A stretch of DNA of 64,000 nt, taken from positions 1 through 64,000 of the forward strand of contig JAIETF010000035.1 in NCBI GenBank assembly GCA_019745415.1, written 5' to 3'. The position numbers were made by a program, and so were the translations under genes. Within the stretch, counting starts at the first letter, position 1. The number at the start of each line of letters is the position of its first letter. The notes under the pieces are model-generated. The model searched no databases. It was given only the letters and a program-made list of their open reading frames with translations, and was not told the origin of the DNA. The stretch is from Candidatus Obscuribacterales bacterium. Its GTDB lineage: Bacteria; Cyanobacteriota; Vampirovibrionia; Obscuribacterales; Obscuribacteraceae. This document shows, piece after piece, positions 50,663 through 58,222 of this stretch.

Positions 50663-52072
50663 CTAGAGTTCCCAGTCGCTAACCTTCTTCACCCCTTCGC
50701 CTTGCCTCGGTGTGCTGATACTACTGGTGGTATTACTCTCTTCTTCGTCGCCTTTGACTACCCTGAAGCCGCCTGGTCCATCGGCGGCCCGCTTAAGTTC
50801 AATATTGAAAGTGACTTCTTTCTGATTCGAACCGGCTGGAAAACCGGGAATGTCATAGTATTTGACGCTATTAGCTGCCTTAAGAGCCGCCTCTCTGAAT
50901 TGTGTTTCAATTTTGACGTTTCTAGCTACATCGGGGGCGGCTCTGAAATCTACCACTTGGGCTTGCAGGTCATGCACCTGGTTCACCTTAACCTGCACTA
51001 CTGCTGTTCCGATGCCCACATCGGCATACTGCCATCTGCTATAAATTGCTTTGGCTACGTCTTTGTACCACTGTCCCCAATTGGGGCTGACTGCCACCGC
51101 TGCCTTTTCCAGGGCGGGCAGCATTAGTGTGGTGGCGGTTTCTTCTTCGGGAACCCTTTGCATATTGACAAAAACCGGATTGGTATCCACCGGCAGTCTA
51201 AAGTTGCCTCCTTTTGCCGTGGCACCTAGCGCGGTCATATTGGTCGTCCACTTGCCGCCCAGGCTATCATTAACCGTATGCGGTACCGTAACCGTTACTT
51301 CATAGCCCGGCGCCCAGGTCACTATGCCTTCTCGGCTTGAATATGGCTTGACTTTGTTCTGTTCCACCACAGTTGTGGGCGTGCCGTTCTTGCTATCGAA
51401 GCCTCTGATTTGGTCAGGGCTGTATTGGTTGTACTCGGCTTTATAGCCTGGTTCGATAATATGATGACCGGGACAAAGAAAAGGCAGGTTGCCGTGAATG
51501 CAATGATAGACGGTCATCAAATTACTTGGTCTTGTCACTGTTTTGACTTCAAAACCAGGCACATAAGTGGTTACTCCGCTAACCGATGAAACCGCCAAGG
51601 TCGGGCTTGGTTTGGGGCTGCCATAGTCTGTGACGGCGCCTGACCGACCCGGGGTGCTCACCTGCTCTGGGACTCTATAGGTCTGTGTGCTGGTTTCCTG
51701 GTGTGAAGTAACTATAGGTGCTATCACCCCGGAACCATAGGTGCGAATTGGTCCATAACTGGTTGATGGTACCTGGATATTCAAGAAAGACTGGTTGGTC
51801 CCCGATTGCAGAGTCGGTCCGCCGTTAAGATACTTGTTTCCCGAGATTTGAATTACCGAAGTTGAAGACTGCAGATAATTGTGGTCGAGGGAGCCTTGCA
51901 GCGGCGGCTTTAGTGAGACATCTTTCTTGCTTTCGCCGGTCAAGACAGTAAGTGATGGTTTGATCTCGTTGTCGCTCTTGATGCCACCTTGCAGTGGCTC
52001 AGCCTGCGCCGAGCCCCAGTCGGCTAAGGTATACGAGATTACAAAGAATACTAATATTGGAACTATCTTCAT
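50663..52072 (-). CDS. Exported TonB/TolA C-terminal-like protein with Ser/Thr/Pro-rich linker
   Basis: The frame opens at 52093, but the ATG at 52072 gives a proper signal peptide (MKIVPILVFFVISYTLA, cleaved near AQA), about 469 residues. The long middle is rich in Ser, Thr, Pro and Val and contains two imperfect repeats around TWAPGYEVTVT and TYVPGFEVKTVT. It also has a YHCIHGNLPFLCPGHH segment with paired Cys and His. The C-terminal domain (about 330-440) has WGQWYKDVAKAIYSRWQ and VQVKVNQVHDLQAQVV, ending VTFNIELKR, the TonB/TolA-C pattern also seen at 41050-41823. It is likely periplasmic; partners are not visible. Confidence 0.7.
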   Translation of the reverse strand: MKIVPILVFFVISYTLADWGSAQAEPLQGGIKSDNEIKPSLTVLTGESKKDVSLKPPLQGSLDHNYLQSSTSVIQISGNKYLNGGPTLQSGTNQSFLNIQVPSTSYGPIRTYGSGVIAPIVTSHQETSTQTYRVPEQVSTPGRSGAVTDYGSPKPSPTLAVSSVSGVTTYVPGFEVKTVTRPSNLMTVYHCIHGNLPFLCPGHHIIEPGYKAEYNQYSPDQIRGFDSKNGTPTTVVEQNKVKPYSSREGIVTWAPGYEVTVTVPHTVNDSLGGKWTTNMTALGATAKGGNFRLPVDTNPVFVNMQRVPEEETATTLMLPALEKAAVAVSPNWGQWYKDVAKAIYSRWQYADVGIGTAVVQVKVNQVHDLQAQVVDFRAAPDVARNVKIETQFREAALKAANSVKYYDIPGFPAGSNQKEVTFNIELKRAADGPGGFRVVKGDEEESNTTSSISTPRQGEGVKKVSDWEL

Positions 52073-52213
52073 CGCTCTTTCTTGCCTAAGCATCTTTGAC
52101 TAACTTAGCATTTCCCAAAAGCGTCCAATTAAAAACCGTGGTCGAAGACGAGCACGAGAACTGACTTTGGGGACAAAGCGAGAGTCTGGCTTCCTAATAA
52201 TTTGTTTGCTATT

Positions 52214-52993
52214 TCAGTCACCCATAAGCGTGCCGAACATATCGGCAGCCTGTCTATATTTCTTTTGTTCTTCCTTTACCTCGGAAGATTTAGCTTTTCT
52301 ATAGCCGCTCGGATAGCAAAATTGATTTCGCGCTATTTCAACTTGACTGACTTTCTTGGTTTCGAACATAGTTCGCTGTCTACCCGATTTGAAGCGGTCG
52401 ACTTGTTTGAGAATTACACCGTTCAGAGTGGGAAGGTCGAAGCGCCAGCGCAGAAAATCTAGTTGTTTCTTTTGCAATTTATAGCCGGTGGTTTCCCAGA
52501 TAGATTGCGAAGTCATTAGATCGCCTCTGTCAGTGCCGTCTCTATAGATAAATTCAGCTTGACTGACATAGCTGTCGGCGGGCAAGACTTTTCTTTCAAC
52601 TTTGCGCACCGGTAAACCTAGATAGTTTGTATTGGTGCTGGTGAGACGGTCGGTTAAGGCGGCTTTTCTGCCAGCTATGTTCAACTTCCAATATTCGTAT
52701 GGCACAGCATTGCCTAGATTGCTGCGAGGGTTGTATGTGACAACTTTCCAGTCAGGCGCGAAGCAGTAATAAACCACATGCTGTTCGGTTAAGTCCAGCT
52801 TGACGCCTTTGTCGTTGAAGTAGATTAGGCAGGGACCGTGGCTGAGTACGTTTGCTTCTATCTTTGTGACCGAAATAGTGTTTTTGCTTGAGCCCGCGGC
52901 GATCTTTTCGGTGCTTGATATAGAAAAGAAAAGTAGTGATAAACAGGCAAGAGCCTGGTTTATCTTTAGTTTCTTGAGAGTGAAACCGGGCAT
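52214..52993 (-). CDS. Exported hypothetical protein
   Basis: This 259-aa protein has a signal-like hydrophobic stretch (about 13-30). A beta-rich mature part follows with several short strands such as GPCLIYFNDKGVKLDL and VVYYCFAPDWKVVTYN. That resembles outer-membrane lipoprotein carrier or DUF4412-type folds, but no family is certain. The C-terminus is basic and helical. It stands alone on the minus strand between the TonB-C-like and flavoprotein genes. Confidence 0.6.
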   Translation of the reverse strand: MPGFTLKKLKINQALACLSLLFFSISSTEKIAAGSSKNTISVTKIEANVLSHGPCLIYFNDKGVKLDLTEQHVVYYCFAPDWKVVTYNPRSNLGNAVPYEYWKLNIAGRKAALTDRLTSTNTNYLGLPVRKVERKVLPADSYVSQAEFIYRDGTDRGDLMTSQSIWETTGYKLQKKQLDFLRWRFDLPTLNGVILKQVDRFKSGRQRTMFETKKVSQVEIARNQFCYPSGYRKAKSSEVKEEQKKYRQAADMFGTLMGD

Positions 52994-53129
52994 AAGATCG
53001 CCCTCGTTCTTGCTAGTTAGATGTAAGAGACTTAGGCTTCCGGGATTTTCAGTGCTGATCTTGGCGCTAGACCTTTAGATATTTATCTATTTTAGCTTAT
53101 TATGGGGTATCCGAATAGGGCTAAGGCAG

Positions 53130-54326
53130 CTAAAGAGCTTGGGCGGCAGCATAGGCTGAAGCCCAAGCCCATTGAAAGTTGTAGCCTCCCAACCAGCCGG
53201 TAACATCTACTACTTCGCCAATAAAGAAGAGCCCGCTTACTTCCTTTGCTTCCATCGTGGTCGAAGACAAGCAAGCTGTTTCGACACCGCCTCTGGTGAC
53301 TTCAGCTTTTTTGTATCCTACCGTTGAGCCTGGTATGACTTGCCAGCTTTTCAGGTTATCTATAAGCAGTTTTGTCTTTTTCCCGTCTAGATTAGCCATG
53401 GTACCGCTTATTGCCAAATGTCTGGCGAAATATTCGGCAAAGCGCTTAGGCAAAATCTCTGAAAGTATGTTTTTTATTTCCTGCTTGCCGTGTTTTTGTT
53501 TGGCTTGCGCTAGGAAACTCTCTACTGATAGGTCCGGCAATAGATCAATCGAGAGGGGGCTGCCCTTTTTGAAGTAGAGTGAAGCTTGCAGGCTTGCCGG
53601 ACCTGATAGACCTTTGTGAGTAAAGAGAATGTTTTCTCTAAAAGAAGCCTTATTGCACGACACCAGAGCATCAAGGGAGATGCCGGCTAAATTAGTAAAC
53701 TCGCTTAAATCTGAATCTCGCCAATCAAAGCCGTCCAGCGCCGGGGCTAATTCGGTTATTCTTAGGCCGAACTGTCGGGCTAGGTCATAACCAAAGCCGG
53801 TGGCTCCAATTTGTGGAATGGACAGACCGCCTGTGGCTACCACTAGGCAGGGCGCCTCTTGGACTTCGCCGCGGTCATCGGTAAGCAGAAAACGGTCTGG
53901 TTTTTCCACCTTGGCGATTTTTCGATTGAGTTTGAAGTCTACCTGTGCTTCCCTGGCTTCTTTAAGCAGCATATCGACTATTTGACTAGCTGAGTCACGA
54001 CAGAAAAGTTGACCTAGTTTCTTTTCGTAGTAAGCAATGCGGTGTTTTTCTACAAGCTTGATAAAGTCTTGGGGGGTGTATCTGGAAAGGGCAGACTTGG
54101 CGAAGTGCTTGTTGCCTGAAACATAGCACTCGGGGCGGGCGCCCAAATTGGTGAAGTTGCAGCGACCACCCCCTGATATAAGAATCTTTCTGCCAATCTC
54201 TTTATTGTGGTCTAGTACCAAGACCCGTCGCCCCCGCTTGCCTGCCTCGGCGGCGCACATCAAACCGGCGCCGCCGGCGCCGATGATAATTACGTCATAA
54301 TTATTGGAGTTCAATCTATTTGTCAT
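53130..54326 (-). CDS. HI0933/YhiN-family flavoprotein
   Basis: From the ATG at 54326 the protein has 398 residues; the longer open frame upstream adds 30 residues that do not fit the family. It has the FAD-binding IIIGAGGAGLMCA near the N-terminus, then ISGGGRCNFTN, the family signature, and VATGGLSIPQIGATG in the middle. The C-terminal region contains GFFIGEVVD-like text (LFFIGEVVDVTGWLGGYNFQWAWASG-like, with final AWASAYAA). These are NAD(P)/FAD oxidoreductases of mostly unknown substrate (BaiN relatives). It is divergent from a small conserved-looking gene. Confidence 0.9.
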   Translation of the reverse strand: MTNRLNSNNYDVIIIGAGGAGLMCAAEAGKRGRRVLVLDHNKEIGRKILISGGGRCNFTNLGARPECYVSGNKHFAKSALSRYTPQDFIKLVEKHRIAYYEKKLGQLFCRDSASQIVDMLLKEAREAQVDFKLNRKIAKVEKPDRFLLTDDRGEVQEAPCLVVATGGLSIPQIGATGFGYDLARQFGLRITELAPALDGFDWRDSDLSEFTNLAGISLDALVSCNKASFRENILFTHKGLSGPASLQASLYFKKGSPLSIDLLPDLSVESFLAQAKQKHGKQEIKNILSEILPKRFAEYFARHLAISGTMANLDGKKTKLLIDNLKSWQVIPGSTVGYKKAEVTRGGVETACLSSTTMEAKEVSGLFFIGEVVDVTGWLGGYNFQWAWASAYAAAQAL

Positions 54327-54373
54327 GCCAGTATTTGCATAATGATAGTATTTCGTAGGCGGTCGGGATAGAT

Positions 54374-54721
54374 ATGACAGTATTAACAGGCGAAGTTGTA
54401 ACCAAAGCACAGTCAAGTTTGAAAGCTTTTGCCATATATCTTGAGAGCGGCAAGGCTATCTTGTTTTCGGCTGAAACAAAAGGCGGTGCCGTGCAAGTCA
54501 CTATGGCGGTTAAGCCGGCCCAAGAAGTGCCAGAGCAAAGTGAGGCAGTTTGTTCGGTGGACTGGAGTTGGATTTATGGGCGGCAAGTAAAGGGTGTTGC
54601 TGCTAGCCCGCGCGGTGATTTCTTCAAGCTTGATTTGGGTTCCGGCTTGGTCATTACCATCAGTTGCGGCATGTGGCAGGGTGATGGTTTTCTTTCTTTT
54701 ATGCCGTACAAGCCGGTCTAA
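54374..54721 (+). CDS. Hypothetical small beta-rich protein
   Basis: This 115-aa protein has no signal peptide or membrane helix. It is built from alternating strands (KAFAIYLESGKAILFSA, VQVTMAVKP, LVITISCGMW) and has two cysteines. The family is unknown. A gggat ribosome site precedes the ATG. It is divergent from the flavoprotein gene by 47 bases and converges with the exported-protein gene that follows. Confidence 0.6.
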   Translation: MTVLTGEVVTKAQSSLKAFAIYLESGKAILFSAETKGGAVQVTMAVKPAQEVPEQSEAVCSVDWSWIYGRQVKGVAASPRGDFFKLDLGSGLVITISCGMWQGDGFLSFMPYKPV

Positions 54722-54734
54722 AACAAATAGCGAC

Positions 54735-55493
54735 TTAGTCGGGCAACAAATTGCTCTTGCCTGTGGCAGTTAGAAATTCACTAAAGAGTGCCTTTAGGTC
54801 TTTGCCGTCTTTCTCGGCTGCAGGCTTGAAGGGTTTTGAGCGCTTGATCACGGCGTTGTTGCAGGTTTCAAAACTAGGCAGGCCGGCTTGGTCGAATGAT
54901 TTTGTGGACGAGGTAAGTTCAATTGTGCCGTCTTCTAGTGGTCTATAACTAGTTATGCTTTCTTGCTGAAAGCTGCCCGAGATGCGATCGTCGTTGTAGT
55001 GCGAGACTCTTACCACGTTCATGAGACTGCGAAATCTTACTTCGCTGTCTGTAAGTACCTGAAAGTCTTTGCGTGAGACTTTGTGGTATTCGATATATTC
55101 AGAGCTGCGAGTCTCGCTGGTATAAGGTACCCCGACATAATGCCAGATGCCTCCCTGGCGGTCTTGTTGGTGTCCATAGCTAAATTCATGTCTGGCTTTG
55201 TAAGTAAGCGGCGACTGATAAATTTTGCCGGTTTTGAAATCTTTTCTATAGACTGCAGTTTCATTTTTTACCAGCCAGGTGCCGGCTAGAAAGGCTGGAA
55301 TACGAATCCAATTGTTGCCTGACGAGGTTTTCAATGTTTCTGAATTAAACTCTGCCCCGGCTCTCAGCTCGGGTGCCACAGCCGGCATGCGCTCGACATG
55401 CTCCACCCCACCTTCCAGGGTATAGGCCAAAGCCTGCCCCGCAGAAATGGGCAGGAAAAGCAGGCAGACAATTAGAGAAAGGCATTTAATCAA
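54735..55493 (-). CDS. Exported hypothetical protein
   Basis: This 252-aa protein starts at a TTG that overlaps the previous gene's stop by four bases. The signal peptide (CLSLIVCLLFLPISAG, cleaved after ALA) is clear. The mature chain has WIRIPAFLAGTWLVKNETAVYRKDF and further Tyr- and Ser-rich strands, consistent with a beta-barrel-like or lipocalin-like fold in the periplasm. No family is recognised. It appears to be translated together with the small basic protein upstream. Confidence 0.65.
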   Translation of the reverse strand: MIKCLSLIVCLLFLPISAGQALAYTLEGGVEHVERMPAVAPELRAGAEFNSETLKTSSGNNWIRIPAFLAGTWLVKNETAVYRKDFKTGKIYQSPLTYKARHEFSYGHQQDRQGGIWHYVGVPYTSETRSSEYIEYHKVSRKDFQVLTDSEVRFRSLMNVVRVSHYNDDRISGSFQQESITSYRPLEDGTIELTSSTKSFDQAGLPSFETCNNAVIKRSKPFKPAAEKDGKDLKALFSEFLTATGKSNLLPD

Positions 55494-55729
55494 GAGGCTT
55501 TTCTTCTCTTGCTCTTGGTCTTAGCTTTTGCTTCCGCGTCAGCTCTATTTTCGTCTGCATCTGCAGCTTCTGCTTGAGCTTGGGCCTTTGCCTTTAGCCG
55601 GCGCTTGAGCTGGGCGATTGAAAATGGATAGGGACACCAGCCCTGCCCATTCATTGGGCACGAAGCCAAAGTGTCATCGGCTTTCTTCTTTCTTGTCTTT
55701 GTGGTTTTGCCTGATTTAGGTATACTCAC
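55490..55729 (-). CDS. Small basic protein with Cys-containing core
   Basis: The best start is the GTG at 55729, with ggggag seven bases upstream, giving 79 residues. An upstream TTG extends the frame by five. The centre reads CPMNGQGWCPYPFSIAQL, with two cysteines seven residues apart. Both ends are Lys/Arg-rich, and the C-terminal half alternates Ala, Glu, Lys and Asp (a probable charged helix). It may bind nucleic acid or a metal. Its stop overlaps the start of the exported-protein gene. Confidence 0.6.
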   Translation of the reverse strand: MSIPKSGKTTKTRKKKADDTLASCPMNGQGWCPYPFSIAQLKRRLKAKAQAQAEAADADENRADAEAKAKTKSKRRKAS

Positions 55730-55776
55730 CCTTTGACTCCCCAAGACTTATAACTCTAAAACTGGTATACCACAAA

Positions 55777-57264
55777 ATGAGCGATCCAGAGAACTCTGAA
55801 AATTTGATTGAGCACCAAGATGGTCGAGTGGAACTGTCTGAGGCCAGTCAGGAAGCCCTCAAGGAAAGCCCGCTTTATAATCACGATCTTGCCCCGGTCA
55901 GGGTTTCCGAGCGCAACTGGACTACTTATAACTATGTCGCTCTCTGGTTTTCCATGTCGGCCTGTATTCCCACCTATATGATGTCTTCCGGTTTGATTGC
56001 CTCCGGTATGAATGCCTGGCAGGCCATTTTTACCATTTTGCTCGGTAATGTCATTGTGCTCTTGCCCATTTTGCTCAATTCGCATCCAGGCACCAAATAT
56101 GGTATCCCTTTCCCGGTCTTTGCCAGAGCCGCTTATGGCACCTATGGTTCTAACGTACCGGCTTTAATGCGGGCTGTGGTGGCTTGCGGTTGGTTTGGAA
56201 TTCAAGCCTGGATCGGCGGTCAAGCATTGTGCACCATGTTTGGTGCTTTTATTCCTGGTTTCTCAGCTCTCGGTGGTAATTTGGCTGGTCATGGCGGCGG
56301 CGAATGGCTTTCTTTCGCTGTCTTCTGGCTGATCAATATAGCCATTGTTTATAAGGGTATGGACCTGCTCAAGAAAGTCGAGAGTTTTGCCGCTCCCTTC
56401 GTATTGCTCATGACTTTCGCCTTGCTGATTTGGGCGGTAAATCACGCTCATGGCTTAGGTGATCTGCTGCAGCAGAAAAGTAAATTCAATAACCCAAGCG
56501 AATTCTTCAAGGTCTTCATTCCGTCGCTTACGGCCATGATTGGTTTCTGGGCTACTTTGTCGCTCAATATGCCCGACTTTACTCGCTTTGGGCATTCACA
56601 AAAGGAGCAGACTATTGGTCAGGTATTGGCGCTGCCCACAGCTATGGCATTGTTTTCAGCCATGGGGGTGATGATCACCTCGGCGGCTATAGTAATTTAT
56701 CCAGATGCCCAGCTAACCGAATTATGGGACCCGGTCAAACTGATCGGGCGCTTCAAAGAGCCTTTTGTTGTGGTCGTTTCGATGTTTACCGTGGCTCTTG
56801 CTACGCTTTCGGTCAATGTGGCGGCTAATGTGGTTTCACCGGCAAATGATTTTGCCAATGCCTTTCCTCGCTATATCTCTTTCAAAACAGGCGGCTTGAT
56901 CACCGGTCTGGTGGGCATTCTCATGCAACCCTGGCGGCTTATTGCCGATCCTTCCGGTTATATCTTCCTTTGGCTGCAGGGCTATTCCGGTGGTTTGGGG
57001 GCGATTGCCGGCGTATTAATTGCCGATTACTGGTTGGTGCGCAAGACCAAGCTCGATCTGTCCTCTCTTTATAGCGTCGGTAAAGCTACTTGGAACTGGC
57101 AGAGTTTGCTGGCCACAGCTTTAGGCTGTTTGCTTGCCTGGATAGGCGCTTTTCTTCCCGCACTTAAGGGTTTGTACGACTATGGCTGGTTTGTCGGCTT
57201 CGGTGTTGCCGCCTTGGTTTATGTATTGCTTGTGCCGAAGCAGCCCCTCGAAGCAGCCAATTAA
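55777..57264 (+). CDS. NCS1-family nucleobase/hydantoin/allantoin permease
   Basis: This 495-aa inner-membrane symporter has about 12 helices after a 50-residue polar N-terminus. Family landmarks are WTTYNYVALWFSMSACIPTYMM, FPVFARAAYGTYGSNVPAL and GWFGIQAWIGGQAL, then SLNMPDFTRFGHSQ and NVVSPANDFAN. It matches the PucI/Mhp1 group, which imports hydantoins, allantoin or pyrimidines with Na+ or H+. No catabolic genes for these compounds are adjacent. Confidence 0.92.
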   Translation: MSDPENSENLIEHQDGRVELSEASQEALKESPLYNHDLAPVRVSERNWTTYNYVALWFSMSACIPTYMMSSGLIASGMNAWQAIFTILLGNVIVLLPILLNSHPGTKYGIPFPVFARAAYGTYGSNVPALMRAVVACGWFGIQAWIGGQALCTMFGAFIPGFSALGGNLAGHGGGEWLSFAVFWLINIAIVYKGMDLLKKVESFAAPFVLLMTFALLIWAVNHAHGLGDLLQQKSKFNNPSEFFKVFIPSLTAMIGFWATLSLNMPDFTRFGHSQKEQTIGQVLALPTAMALFSAMGVMITSAAIVIYPDAQLTELWDPVKLIGRFKEPFVVVVSMFTVALATLSVNVAANVVSPANDFANAFPRYISFKTGGLITGLVGILMQPWRLIADPSGYIFLWLQGYSGGLGAIAGVLIADYWLVRKTKLDLSSLYSVGKATWNWQSLLATALGCLLAWIGAFLPALKGLYDYGWFVGFGVAALVYVLLVPKQPLEAAN

Positions 57265-57366
57265 ATAATTGAAGTTTCAAAACAGTCTTTGAAGTGTGTT
57301 TAGCGACATCTTTACCTTCCTACCATCTACTAAATTGAGAGTGTTGGTTCAAACGAGGTTCAAAAA

Positions 57367-58074
57367 ATGTTGCGCCAGGTAGTCGATGGAAAAGATCCCT
57401 TTAGTTTTGCCATATTGGCCGGGCTGACCCGCATAGTGCTCGATAATTATCTGAATATACAGATTAAGGGTGTCGAGAATTTACCTAAGTCTGGTCCCTT
57501 TATATGCGTGGCTAATCATTCTTCGCGCTTCGATGGTCCGACCATCGGGCGACTAATCAATCGCCCCGCTTGCTTTATGGTGCATCCAAATGAACTTAAG
57601 GGCTTTCAAGGCTTTTTACTTACTAAAGTAGGGGCGTTTCCTTCTTCTCCTCGTTATGACTTTGTCGCTCATGTACTCTCCCGCTTCGAAAAGGGCGAAC
57701 CCTTTGTCATTTTTCCCGAGGGCACGGTTCACTATGACGGCATTACGCATCCTTTTAAAAAAGGTGTGACTAAGGTGGCATTTGCCGCCCTCGAGGCTGG
57801 TTTCGATGTGCCCATAATTCCTATTGCTGCCGGCTACGATTTTCAAGGCAAAAGAAAAGCTCTCTATAATATCGGCGAAGCAATTGCGGTAAGTTCATAT
57901 AAAGAATCCTATGCTCGCGACGCCCAGGCTGCTTCTCAAGCTCTTCTTGATGATTTGCACAAGCAAGTGCTGGCTTTGCGTATGGAGCTTGGCTTCGAAA
58001 TTGGCGAGAGATTAATAGAAGCCGGTGTCTTGGGTTCGATGCAGGCTCTATCTCTAACTAGGAAGGCATCTTGA
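57367..58074 (+). CDS. PlsC-type 1-acyl-glycerol-3-phosphate acyltransferase
   Basis: This 235-aa protein has the acyltransferase block I NHSSRFD (His51, Asp56) and block III FPEGT (residues 116-120), with PIIPIAAGYD later. It should acylate lysophosphatidate or a similar acceptor at the inner membrane. The N-terminus has no strong membrane helix, so attachment is probably peripheral. It is monocistronic after the permease gene. Its last 21 bases overlap a convergent small ORF. Confidence 0.88.
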   Translation: MLRQVVDGKDPFSFAILAGLTRIVLDNYLNIQIKGVENLPKSGPFICVANHSSRFDGPTIGRLINRPACFMVHPNELKGFQGFLLTKVGAFPSSPRYDFVAHVLSRFEKGEPFVIFPEGTVHYDGITHPFKKGVTKVAFAALEAGFDVPIIPIAAGYDFQGKRKALYNIGEAIAVSSYKESYARDAQAASQALLDDLHKQVLALRMELGFEIGERLIEAGVLGSMQALSLTRKAS

Positions 58075-58215
58075 GAAGATTATGGTAATTGAGACTGCCA
58101 GGATGATAATGGCAAAGAAGAGAACCATACTCATGGGCATCAAGCTTGATGACGCCGGCTTATTTGTGCTCTTAAATACTAAGTACTGTTTGAGGTTAGT
58201 AAAGCCAATTTTCAT
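58054..58215 (-). CDS. Small membrane protein (53 aa), candidate
   Basis: This is an ATG-to-TAG frame of 53 codons that starts seven bases after the stop of the 728-codon membrane-protein gene on the same strand. It has an aaggg ribosome site six bases before the ATG. A polar, basic N-terminus (MKIGFTNLKQYLVFKS) is followed by a strongly hydrophobic helix containing VLFFAIIILAVSITIIF and a short tail. The close spacing and ribosome site favour a real gene co-translated with its neighbour. It overlaps the 3' end of the convergent acyltransferase gene. Confidence 0.5.
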   Translation of the reverse strand: MKIGFTNLKQYLVFKSTNKPASSSLMPMSMVLFFAIIILAVSITIIFSRCLPS

Positions 58216-58222
58216 GTGCCCT

